Positions 1-7,054 of a DNA stretch of 14,375 nt are shown piece after piece (the first letter of the stretch is position 1; the number at the start of each line of letters is the position of its first letter). Made by a program: the position numbers and the translations under genes. The DNA lies in the NCBI GenBank assembly GCA_050693155.1, contig JBOGWA010000035.1:1-14375 (forward strand), given 5' to 3'. The notes beneath the pieces are model-generated. The model was not told where the DNA came from, did no database searches, and saw nothing but the letters and a program-made list of their open reading frames with translations. The DNA is from JBOGWA01 sp050693155 (GTDB taxonomy: Bacteria > Actinomycetota > UBA4738 > CALAEC01).

Positions 1-31
1 CCCCCGCCCGTTTCCTCTCCTCTTCCCGGTC

Positions 32-835
32 CTAGCCGGACGCGTATCTCAGCGATCCCGGCGTGGTGAGCAGTTCGCCGGTCTCGAGCCACGTCTTCAG
101 GCCGGAGAGGATCATCGGCCAGCCGCCATAGAGCTCCGCGTTCGCGCCCTTCTGAAGTTGGTCATGGGTCACGGTAAGCCGGCAGGAATCCTCGCCAATC
201 GGCTCGATCTCCCACGTGACCCTCGACGGCCCCTCGGCCTTCACTTCGTCGCTCCAGAGCGCCGAGAACGTCTGGACCAAGCGACGCGGAGGATCGACCT
301 CCAGGTTTTCACCCTCCGCGATGTTCAACCCGGGAACCCCAGCCGTGTAGATCGAGCCGGGAGTCCAGTCCGAGTGGGTCTCGACGCCGAAACTGTACTT
401 CGCCCGCTGTTCCGGGTCGGTGATCGCCTCCCACAGGCGCTCGGGGCTGGTCTTGATGTAGATCTCGAACACGGCGACGGTGTCTTCGTCCGCCAGCCGG
501 AGTCCGCCCTCGTGAACTCTCTCCATCGCTTCCTCCTCGATCGATCTCTTGAGCCCGGCGAGGCCTGCCGCCCAGGGCTCCGCGTACTTGCTCACCCACC
601 GGTCGTGGACAAGCCGGATCGGGACCGGGTTCAGAAAGTGGAGCTTCTCGCGCCCTCGCCGCCTGGTCACTACCAAGCCCACCTCCTCGAGCTGCCTCAG
701 GTGCTTCATCACGCCGAATCGCGTCATGGCGAATTGCCCCTCGAGAGAGCGCAACGACTGCCCATCCTCTCGGAAGAGCTCGTCGAGCAGCCTCCTCCGC
801 GTGGGATCGGCGAGGGCTCTGAACACCGCATCCAT
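32..835 (-). CDS. ArsR-family HTH regulator fused to AHSA1/SRPBCC domain
   Basis: This 267-residue protein joins two domains. Residues about 3-75 form an ArsR-type winged helix: an opening FRALADPTRRRLL stretch, a recognition-helix region around MTRFGVMKHLRQLEE (37-51) and a basic wing (TRRRGREK, 57-64). Residues about 118-255 match the AHSA1/START-like SRPBCC fold, with IKTSPERLWEAITDPEQ at 127-143, which in this family forms a hydrophobic ligand cavity. In related two-domain proteins the SRPBCC part is thought to sense a small molecule and the HTH part to repress; the ligand cannot be read from sequence. No metal-binding CxC motif of the classic ArsR type is visible, so metal sensing is unlikely. 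It is transcribed divergently from the HesB-like/cphBA genes. The start is ATG at 835, 8 nt after a strong -10 box with no Shine-Dalgarno, so the mRNA is probably leaderless. It may control itself through the palindrome at 851-866. Confidence 0.9.
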   Translation of the reverse strand: MDAVFRALADPTRRRLLDELFREDGQSLRSLEGQFAMTRFGVMKHLRQLEEVGLVVTRRRGREKLHFLNPVPIRLVHDRWVSKYAEPWAAGLAGLKRSIEEEAMERVHEGGLRLADEDTVAVFEIYIKTSPERLWEAITDPEQRAKYSFGVETHSDWTPGSIYTAGVPGLNIAEGENLEVDPPRRLVQTFSALWSDEVKAEGPSRVTWEIEPIGEDSCRLTVTHDQLQKGANAELYGGWPMILSGLKTWLETGELLTTPGSLRYASG

Positions 836-843
836 AACTGTGA

Positions 844-873
844 AGTATAGGTGACCTTTCAGTCACATGTCAA
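844..873 (-). promoter_or_regulatory. Sigma70-type promoter of the ArsR-AHSA1 gene
   Basis: Read on the minus strand this is TTGACA (873-868), an 18-nt spacer, then TATACT (849-844). That is a perfect -35 and a 5/6 -10. The -10 ends 8 nt before the ATG at 835, which puts the expected transcription start at or within a couple of bases of the initiation codon. This is the best promoter in the window. Confidence 0.8.
851..866. promoter_or_regulatory. Candidate ArsR operator (GTGAC-N6-GTCAC)
   Basis: A perfect 5-bp inverted repeat, GTGAC (851-855) and GTCAC (862-866), with a 6-nt centre. It lies wholly inside the spacer between the -35 and -10 boxes of the divergent ArsR-type gene. A dimeric winged-helix repressor bound here would block RNA polymerase, so autoregulation is the simplest reading. 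The position and symmetry are seen; the binding is inferred. Confidence 0.55.
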
Positions 874-912
874 TCTCTGGCCCCTTGCCGAAGAAGTGGA
901 AGAATCGGCCGA

Positions 913-1194
913 ATGATCGAGGTCACCGAGTGGGCGCGTGAGATCCTTGCCAAGTCGCAGACGGCGGCCGCCCGATTCAGCCCCGACACGAGGATCCGCT
1001 TGGTGCGCGCCGGTGACCGGATCGAGGCGCAGCTCGCTTCAGGACCTGAGCCGACCGATCAGTCCATCGATCTCGACGGGATGACGTTCTACGTCGGGGA
1101 GGGGCTCGAGGGCGTCGTCGACATCATGGAACCGCACGATCAGATCGTGCTTCGACCTCCCGGATCGGCTCCGAACCCTCGCCCCGAGCACTGA
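913..1194 (+). CDS. Cysteine-less HesB/IscA-like protein
   Basis: A 93-residue protein that resembles the HesB/IscA (A-type Fe-S carrier) fold. It has an N-terminal helix (ITEW-like MIEVTEWAREILAK), a beta stretch RIRLVRAGDRIEAQLA and a late block MTFYVGEGLEGVVDIMEP (57-74) that matches the family's VFVD...L.G..ID region. It has no cysteine at all, so it cannot hold an Fe-S cluster as IscA does. Cys-less relatives occur in high-GC Gram-positive genomes and have no settled function. GGAAG at 898-902 lies 10 nt before the ATG and could be a weak ribosome binding site. It ends 41 nt before cphB on the same strand, so it may be cotranscribed, but a -10 box just before cphB suggests that gene also has its own promoter. 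The family call is moderate; the coding call is stronger. Confidence 0.65.
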   Translation: MIEVTEWAREILAKSQTAAARFSPDTRIRLVRAGDRIEAQLASGPEPTDQSIDLDGMTFYVGEGLEGVVDIMEPHDQIVLRPPGSAPNPRPEH

Positions 1195-1223
1195 GCTCGA
1201 CCGGGGGCGCGTCCACCGGCCGC

Positions 1224-1229
1224 TAGAAT
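1224..1229 (+). promoter_or_regulatory. -10 box for leaderless cphB transcript
   Basis: TAGAAT (5/6 match to TATAAT) ends 6 nt before the cphB ATG at 1236, so the initiation codon would be the first transcribed codon. No TTGACA-like -35 is visible 16-18 nt upstream. GAGG at 1230-1233 is only 2 nt from the ATG, too close to work as a normal ribosome binding site, which also favours a leaderless message. Confidence 0.5.
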
Positions 1230-1235
1230 GAGGCG

Positions 1236-2105
1236 ATGGCCGACTCGGACGAAACCGCGCCCGCCCCGCGTCGCCCGGCGGTGGCCGGGCGGGGGCCGGT
1301 CATCCTGATCGGCGGCGCCGAGGACAAGCGCCGCGAGCGCACGATCCTCACGAGATTCGTCGAGCTCGCCGGTCCCGACGCAAAAGTCGCAATCATCGCG
1401 ACCGCCTCGGATCGCGGCGCGGCAGGGATCAAGTACTACGGCGAGCTCTTCCGCGAGCTCGGCGCGGAGGAGACCGAAGGCGCACGGCCGCTAACACGGG
1501 AAGAGGCCGATGATCCGGCGACCTCGCGGCTCGTCGACCGGGCGACCGCAGTGTTCCTGACCGGGGGGAATCAGATCCGTCTGACCTCGGTGGTTGCCGG
1601 AACGCGACTCGCCGATGCCCTGTTCCGCGCTCACGACCGCGGAGCCACGATCGCCGGAACCTCCGCCGGCGCAAGCGCGCTCCCCTCGCACATGCTCGCC
1701 TACGGCCGAAAGGGTGAGGTACCGAAGCACCGCATGGTCCACATCGCGGCCGGTCTCGGCATCGTGGATGGCGTCGTCGTGGATCAACACTTCGAACAGC
1801 GTGGCCGGCTCGGCCGCCTCGTCGCGGCGGTCGCTCAGTCCCCCGGCTTGATCGGCGTCGGTCTCGACGAGGACACCGCAGCAATCGTCTGGGCGGATCG
1901 CACCCTCGAAGTCGTCGGCCGTGGCGCCGTTACGATCGTCGACGGTTCGAGGATGCAGACCGATGCCCACGTGACGAAGGGGCACCGGCCGATGCTCGTG
2001 TCGGGAGTCGTGATGCACTCGCTGCCCGACGGGTATCGCTTCGACCTGCGCACGAGAACGTTGGCGCCGATAGCGGACGCGGAGGAGCTGGAGGCTTCCG
2101 AGTGA
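1236..2105 (+). CDS. cphB: Cyanophycinase
   Basis: A 289-residue serine exopeptidase of family S51 that cleaves cyanophycin into beta-Asp-Arg dipeptides in the cytoplasm. The body of the family starts at PVILIGGAEDK (21-31). The nucleophile motif GTSAGAS lies at 141-147, with Ser143 as the expected catalytic serine. Further conserved blocks are TGGNQIRL (109-116), DQHF (183-186) and the acidic DEDTA (211-215), which correspond to active-site and substrate-binding segments of known cyanophycinases. The length fits the family (about 270-300). No signal peptide is visible, which separates it from secreted extracellular cyanophycinases. The start is ATG behind a TAGAAT box. Its TGA stop overlaps the cphA GTG start (GTGA), so the two are translationally coupled. 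The neighbouring synthetase makes the assignment firm. Confidence 0.95.
   Translation: MADSDETAPAPRRPAVAGRGPVILIGGAEDKRRERTILTRFVELAGPDAKVAIIATASDRGAAGIKYYGELFRELGAEETEGARPLTREEADDPATSRLVDRATAVFLTGGNQIRLTSVVAGTRLADALFRAHDRGATIAGTSAGASALPSHMLAYGRKGEVPKHRMVHIAAGLGIVDGVVVDQHFEQRGRLGRLVAAVAQSPGLIGVGLDEDTAAIVWADRTLEVVGRGAVTIVDGSRMQTDAHVTKGHRPMLVSGVVMHSLPDGYRFDLRTRTLAPIADAEELEASE
2090..2094 (+). promoter_or_regulatory. Ribosome binding site of cphA
   Basis: GGAGG lies inside the last codons of cphB, 7 nt before the GTG at 2102. It fixes the GTG as the cphA start and supports translational coupling through the 4-bp GTGA overlap. Confidence 0.75.
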
Positions 2106-4969
2106 CGAGAGGCTCGCGAACCCGCACACGCGAAGCGCGGGAGCGGGCGAAGCGAGAGGACCCTGCCGAGAAACCACCGGTCAGGGGCGACCTCAGGATT
2201 CTCGACGAGCAGGTCTTCCGAGGCCCAAACTACTACTCACACCGCCAGGCGATCCGTCTGCTCGTCGAGCTCGGCTCGCTCGAGCACTGGCCATCGAACA
2301 CCCTGCCCGGCTTCAACGACGCGCTCATAGACATGCTCCCCGGACTGAAGGACCACTCGTGCTCGCTGGGCCGGCCCGGCGGGTTCATCGAGCGCCTCGC
2401 CGACGGGACGTGGGCCGGCCACGTCGCCGAGCACATCGCGATCGAGCTCCAGCGCGAGACCGGCGCCCACGCCTTCCGGGGGAAGACGCGAGGGACCGGT
2501 GAGGAGGGCCAGTACAACGTCATCTATCACTATGCGGAGGAGCAGGTCGGGCTTCTCGCGGGACGGCTCGCCGTCCGGCTGGTCAACCATGTCGTCGAAC
2601 CGGAGCCGGACTTCGACTTCGTCCAGGAACTCGAGAACCTCATCCTGCTCGCCGAGCAACGCGCGTTCGGCCCGTCGACGCAGGCGATCATCGATGAAGC
2701 ATCGAGCCGAGACATCCCGTACATGCGGCTGGACGATCGATCGCTGGTCCAGCTCGGGCAGGGCAAATACCAGCGTCGATTCCGGGCGACGATGACGTCG
2801 ATGACGTCGGCGCTCGCCGTCGATATTGCCAAGAACAAGAAGCTGACGAACCAGCTCCTGGCGGCCGCGGGACTGCCGGTTCCGCGAGGCGAGGTCGTAC
2901 GGGCCGAGGACGAGGCCGCCCAGGCGGCCCGGCGGATCGGCTTCCCCGTCGTCACGAAGCCGATCGACGGGAACCACGGACGCGGGGTCGGGCTCGAGCT
3001 CGGAGACGACGATGCCGTCCGGGTCGGCTTCCGACGTGCGATCCAGGAGTCCCGCCTCGGCTACGTCGTCGTCGAGTCGTTCGTGACCGGCAACGACTAC
3101 CGGGTCCTCGTCGTCGGCGGGAAGATGGTCGCGGTCGCCCAACGCGTTCCCGCCCACGTGGTTGGCGACGGTGAGAGCACCGTGCGCGAGCTCGTTGAGC
3201 TCACGAACGCCGACCCGCGCCGCGGGATCGGGCACGAGAAGGCGCTCACGAAGATCAAGGTCGACTCCGCGGCCGAGGAGCTCCTCCGCGAACAGGGCCT
3301 CTCACTCGACGATGTGCCGCCGAAGGACCAGATGGTGAAGCTCGTCGCGACGGGAAACATGTCCACGGGCGGAACGTCGATCGATCGCACCTGGGAGGCC
3401 CACGAGGAGAACATCGAGATCGCGGAGGAGGCGGCCCAGGTCATCGGCCTCGACGTCGGCGGCGTCGACTTCCTCACCCCCGACATCTCTCAGCCCGTCC
3501 GTGAGACCGGCGGCGCCATCGTCGAGGTGAACGCGGCGCCTGGATTCCGGATGCATACCGACCCGACCGAGGGAGAGCTGCAGTACGTAGCGAAGCCGGT
3601 CCTCGACCTGCTCTTTCCTCCGGGGACGCCGTCGCGCATCCCGATCGTCGCCGTGACCGGGTCGAACGGGAAGACGACGACGACGCGGATGATTGCCCAC
3701 ATCTTGAAAGGCATGGGGCGGAGGGTCGGCGTCACCTCGACGGATGGGATCTACATCGACGAGCGCCTCGTGAAGCGGGTGGACGCAAGCGGGCCGCGCT
3801 CCGCGGAAATGGTCCTGCAGAACCCCCGTGTCGACTTCGCAGTCTTCGAGGTCGCCCGGGGCGGCATCCTTCGCGAGGGCCTCGGATACGGGAGAAACGA
3901 CATCGCGGTCGTGCTCAACGTGACCGGCGACCATCTCGGCCACCGGGACGTCGACACCATCGAGGAGCTCGCGGCGATCAAACGGGTCATCGTCGAAGCG
4001 GTCCCGCGTTCGGGCACCGCCGTTCTGAATGCCGACGACCCGCTCGTGCTCGAGATGCGGAAGCACTGCTCCGGGAGCGTGATCCTCTTCACGATGCAGG
4101 ATGAGCACGAGCTGGTCGAGCGATGGATCAGGCGCGGGAGGAAAGCCGTCGTCCTCGAACGAAGCTCGCGGGGCGAGATGATGGTGATTCGCGAGGGCCG
4201 GCGGAAGATGCCGGTCGCATGGACCCATCTGCTGCCGGCAACCTACGACGGGCGCGCGCGGATGAACGTGCAAAACGCGATGGCCGCGGCTGCGGCCGCG
4301 CACGCGGCCGGTGCGCACCTACACGACATCCGCCAAGGCCTCCGCTCGTTCAGCCCCTCGATCTACCAGTCGCCCGGCCGGCTCAACCTGTTCGACCTCA
4401 ACGGCGTGAAGGTGCTCGTCGACTATGCGCACAACCCCCACGGCCTCCAGACCGTAGGCGAATTCGTGGAGCGGATCACCGCGGAACAACCCACGGGGAC
4501 CCCGGGCGCCCTCTCATGGACGGCGAACCTCCGGGTCGCGGTCGTCGCGACCCCCGGCGACCGCCGCGATGAGGACATCCGCGAGCTGGGCGGCATCGCG
4601 GCCCGGTATTTCGACGAGGTCATCATCCGAGAGGACAAACGACTTCGCGGGCGGAAGCCGGGCGAGACCGCGGCGCTCGTCCGAGAGGGCGCCGAAGAGG
4701 CGATCCGCCGAGGCGCACGCGCCGGCAGCGTCGAGATTCGCCTGGACGAGATGGAGGCGGTTCGCTTCGCGCTTGACCGAAGCCGCCCGGGGGATCTCGT
4801 GCTTCTCTGCGTCGACTACGTGACCGAGATATGGCACGAGCTGGAAGCGCGCCGCACGCTCGCGCAACCGAGGGTCACTCCACCGACGGAAGGCGACGGC
4901 CACGTCGAGTCCGCGGGGGGCGACCCGGACTTGCTTCCGTTCGAGCCGCCGCAGCGCCGACCCAGCTAA
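2102..4969 (+). CDS. cphA: Cyanophycin synthetase
   Basis: A 955-residue two-site ligase that builds cyanophycin: ATP-dependent addition of Asp to the backbone, then of Arg to each Asp side chain. Three modules are visible. The N domain (about 32-165) has FRGPNYYSHRQAIRL and HVAEHIAIELQ (107-117). The ATP-grasp domain (about 215-490) has QLGQGKYQRR (217-226), PVVTKP (282-287) and EVNAAPGFRMH (475-485). The Mur-ligase module (about 513-900) has the P-loop TGSNGKTTT (519-527), the CphA-type ARGGIL (585-590), NVTGDHLGH (606-614), NADDP (643-647) and DYAHNP (774-779). All motifs needed by both active sites seem intact. It is somewhat longer than the usual 870-900 residues because of a basic N-terminal leader of about 30 residues and a Pro/Asp-rich tail of about 50. 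The GTG start is set by GGAGG at 2090 and the overlap with cphB. Its TAA overlaps the end of the convergent acyl-CoA dehydrogenase gene by 4 bp; no terminator lies between them. Confidence 0.97.
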   Translation: MTRGSRTRTREARERAKREDPAEKPPVRGDLRILDEQVFRGPNYYSHRQAIRLLVELGSLEHWPSNTLPGFNDALIDMLPGLKDHSCSLGRPGGFIERLADGTWAGHVAEHIAIELQRETGAHAFRGKTRGTGEEGQYNVIYHYAEEQVGLLAGRLAVRLVNHVVEPEPDFDFVQELENLILLAEQRAFGPSTQAIIDEASSRDIPYMRLDDRSLVQLGQGKYQRRFRATMTSMTSALAVDIAKNKKLTNQLLAAAGLPVPRGEVVRAEDEAAQAARRIGFPVVTKPIDGNHGRGVGLELGDDDAVRVGFRRAIQESRLGYVVVESFVTGNDYRVLVVGGKMVAVAQRVPAHVVGDGESTVRELVELTNADPRRGIGHEKALTKIKVDSAAEELLREQGLSLDDVPPKDQMVKLVATGNMSTGGTSIDRTWEAHEENIEIAEEAAQVIGLDVGGVDFLTPDISQPVRETGGAIVEVNAAPGFRMHTDPTEGELQYVAKPVLDLLFPPGTPSRIPIVAVTGSNGKTTTTRMIAHILKGMGRRVGVTSTDGIYIDERLVKRVDASGPRSAEMVLQNPRVDFAVFEVARGGILREGLGYGRNDIAVVLNVTGDHLGHRDVDTIEELAAIKRVIVEAVPRSGTAVLNADDPLVLEMRKHCSGSVILFTMQDEHELVERWIRRGRKAVVLERSSRGEMMVIREGRRKMPVAWTHLLPATYDGRARMNVQNAMAAAAAAHAAGAHLHDIRQGLRSFSPSIYQSPGRLNLFDLNGVKVLVDYAHNPHGLQTVGEFVERITAEQPTGTPGALSWTANLRVAVVATPGDRRDEDIRELGGIAARYFDEVIIREDKRLRGRKPGETAALVREGAEEAIRRGARAGSVEIRLDEMEAVRFALDRSRPGDLVLLCVDYVTEIWHELEARRTLAQPRVTPPTEGDGHVESAGGDPDLLPFEPPQRRPS

Positions 4970-6615
4970 GAAGGCCGGTCGCCGAAGGCGAGGCGGCCGA
5001 GCTCTTCGTTCGAGGGTGCGGGAGCAGGGCCGATCAACTGACGCGCCGTGAACAGCTGTGCCGCGTGCGCCGTGCGCGGATCGTCCTTCGAGCGCTGCGC
5101 CCAGGAGGCGGCCTCGCAGAGCAGCGCGCCCTGATAGGTCCTCGCCATTGCCCACGCGAGTCGGCGCGCGCCCTCTTCCGAGGGCTCTTTGATCAGGACC
5201 TTCAGCTCGTCCAGCGCCTCGCGGACGCGGGCGACCGGACCCTCGAGTAACGGCTCACCCGACGCTCCGACGGCCCGCTCGATGTCTTCGATAAAAGCCT
5301 CGGCCGCCGACTCCTTCAGAAGCGCGCGCATGACGTCGAGCGCCATCACCGAAGTCGTTCCTTCCCAGATCGACTGAACCTGGGAGTCCCGGAGGATTCG
5401 CGGAAGCCCGGTGTCCTCCAGGTACCCCATCCCGCCGAAGGACTCGACGAGCTGGCTCGCCGCCCACACGCCGCGAGAGCAGACAGACATCTTCGCGAGC
5501 GGCAGAACGATCCTGGCGAGGAGAGCATCACCGCGGCGCTCGGCCGCTCCGACCAGCTGGGCCGCTCGGAACCCGAGGACGGTCATCGCTTCGTACTCGG
5601 CCGTGAGCTCGGCCATCCACACCCGGTGGAGCGGCAGGTCGGCGAGCAGTCGGCCGAACGCTTCACGGCGGAATGCGTAGTCGCGCGCGGTCGAAAGACC
5701 CAGGCCGACGCCTCCGTTGCTCCCTGCGGCCGTATGCAGCCGCGTGACGTTCAACATCGCGCTTATCTTGCGCACGCCGTTTCCGATCCCGCCGACCGGC
5801 ACGGCCACGGTTCCGTCCAGGTCGAGCTCCGCGGTCGGGAGCGCGCGCGTGCCGAGCTTGTCCTTCAGGCGTCTGACGGTGATCCCATTCCACGCTCCGT
5901 CGGGGTTCCGAAGCTCGAGGAGGAACAGCGAGAGCCCACGGCTCCCATCCTCGGCGCGCTCCGGCCTCGCAAGCGCGAGCGCGACCTCGGCCGTCGTCGC
6001 CGACGTGAACCATTTCGTTCCGTGGAGGCTCCAGGCGCCGTCACCGCGGTCGCGGGCGATCGTTCCCGTCCGCCCGACGTCGGAGCCGCCCTCTATCTCG
6101 GTCATCCATTGCCCTGAGGTCCAGGCGTCGGTGCGCGCCGCAAGGCGCGGCACGTAGCGCTCCGCAAGCACGACGTCCTCGTTCAGCAGGACTCGCGCAC
6201 ACGCGTCGGTCATCGCGAGCGGGCAGTCAGCCGTCGCGGTCGACGGCGAATACAGAAGCAAGAGCCCGTACTGCACGACGCGCGCGTGCTCCCCGTATCG
6301 ATCCTCGAACGGGGTCGCCACGATGCCCTTCTCCTGACCGATCTCGACGAGGCGGAGCCATGCCGGATCCACCTCGATCCGGTCAACGCGGCGGCCCCAC
6401 GCGTCGTACGGCACGTGCCGTGGTGGGTTCCCTTCGGCCCGGTCGGCAAGCGGCGGGAACTCCTCCGACGCGAGCCGGCTCATCTCCGCGAGCTCGGGAG
6501 CTGCCTCGTCGAAGATATCCGCCGGCAGGAGCCGCTCGAGCGACTGCCGGAGCGGTCGGTCCTCGGAGAACCGATCCGGGCGTTGCGGCGGCGCCTGAAG
6601 GAACGGATCCGGCAT
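4966..6615 (-). CDS. AidB-like acyl-CoA dehydrogenase
   Basis: A 549-residue flavoprotein of the acyl-CoA dehydrogenase superfamily, closest in layout to the AidB branch (E. coli AidB is 541 residues, longer than the usual 380-400 because of an added C-terminal part). Visible blocks are QWMTE (169-173) and GGSDVG (176-181) for FAD/substrate contact, KWFTS (201-205), RREAFG (316-321), ESFGGMGYLED (391-401) and IWEGTTSVMALDVMR (416-430), the last very like AidB and carrying the conserved Glu. E. coli AidB is part of the adaptive response to alkylation and binds DNA, with weak isovaleryl-CoA dehydrogenase activity; whether this homologue protects DNA or acts on an acyl-CoA is open. It is the last gene of the sigma-ligase-msrB run. 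The msrB stop and this ATG abut as TAGATG, and GAGG at 6624-6621 sits 5 nt upstream, so the start is well supported. Confidence 0.88.
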   Translation of the reverse strand: MPDPFLQAPPQRPDRFSEDRPLRQSLERLLPADIFDEAAPELAEMSRLASEEFPPLADRAEGNPPRHVPYDAWGRRVDRIEVDPAWLRLVEIGQEKGIVATPFEDRYGEHARVVQYGLLLLYSPSTATADCPLAMTDACARVLLNEDVVLAERYVPRLAARTDAWTSGQWMTEIEGGSDVGRTGTIARDRGDGAWSLHGTKWFTSATTAEVALALARPERAEDGSRGLSLFLLELRNPDGAWNGITVRRLKDKLGTRALPTAELDLDGTVAVPVGGIGNGVRKISAMLNVTRLHTAAGSNGGVGLGLSTARDYAFRREAFGRLLADLPLHRVWMAELTAEYEAMTVLGFRAAQLVGAAERRGDALLARIVLPLAKMSVCSRGVWAASQLVESFGGMGYLEDTGLPRILRDSQVQSIWEGTTSVMALDVMRALLKESAAEAFIEDIERAVGASGEPLLEGPVARVREALDELKVLIKEPSEEGARRLAWAMARTYQGALLCEAASWAQRSKDDPRTAHAAQLFTARQLIGPAPAPSNEELGRLAFGDRPS

Positions 6616-7023
6616 CTATTCCTCGGCGTCCAGGTCCAGCGAGCAGGAGTTGATGCAATAGCGCTGCCCGGTCGGGCCCGGACCATCGTCGAAGACGTGA
6701 CCCAGGTGGCCACCGCACCGTCGGCACACGACCTCGGTTCGCACCATCCAGTGGCTCGTGTCGGGGCGAAGCTCAACGGCCTCGGCGAACATCGGCTCGG
6801 TGAAGGACGGCCAACCCGTTCCCGAATCGAACTTCGTGTCCGAGCGGAACAGCTCAGCTCCGCAGGCGGCGCACCGGTAGGTGCCGGGCATGTGTTCGTC
6901 CCAGTAGGCGCCGGTAAACGCCGGCTCGGTGCCCTGCTCGCGCAAGACGGAGTACTGCTCCGGGGTCAGCTGGGCCCGCCACTCCTCGTCGGTCTTCGTG
7001 ACTTCGGCATCCATCGCGTCCAT
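6616..7023 (-). CDS. msrB: Peptide-methionine (R)-S-oxide reductase
   Basis: A 135-residue MsrB that reduces the R isomer of methionine sulfoxide in oxidised proteins, with thioredoxin as the usual reductant. Four zinc-binding cysteines are present as two CxxC pairs (C51/C54 and C100/C103). The catalytic cysteine is C123 in GQRYCINS, and the WPSF (71-74) and GHLGHVFDDGP (105-115) family blocks are intact. The position that carries the resolving cysteine in many MsrBs (GCGWPSF) is GTGWPSF here, so that cysteine is missing; an extra cysteine, C127, lies four residues after the catalytic one. No signal peptide or MsrA domain is seen, so it is a stand-alone cytoplasmic enzyme. It begins 31 nt after the CphA-like ligase gene and abuts the AidB-like gene. 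The start may be ATG 7023 or ATG 7014, since GAGAGGA lies only 3 nt before the first. Confidence 0.95.
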   Translation of the reverse strand: MDAMDAEVTKTDEEWRAQLTPEQYSVLREQGTEPAFTGAYWDEHMPGTYRCAACGAELFRSDTKFDSGTGWPSFTEPMFAEAVELRPDTSHWMVRTEVVCRRCGGHLGHVFDDGPGPTGQRYCINSCSLDLDAEE

Positions 7024-7054
7024 GCGTCCTCTCTCGGGAACTGTATCCGTTTGG

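Noticed and set aside
158..850. A 230-codon plus-strand frame opposite the ArsR-AHSA1 gene
   Set aside because: It is antisense to a gene with two recognisable domains and a strong promoter, and has low-complexity Arg/Leu composition.
2237..4318. Two long minus-strand frames (2237-3235 and 3302-4318) opposite cphA
   Set aside because: Both are antisense to conserved ATP-grasp and Mur motifs, are rich in Arg and Asp, and have no ribosome binding site or domain.
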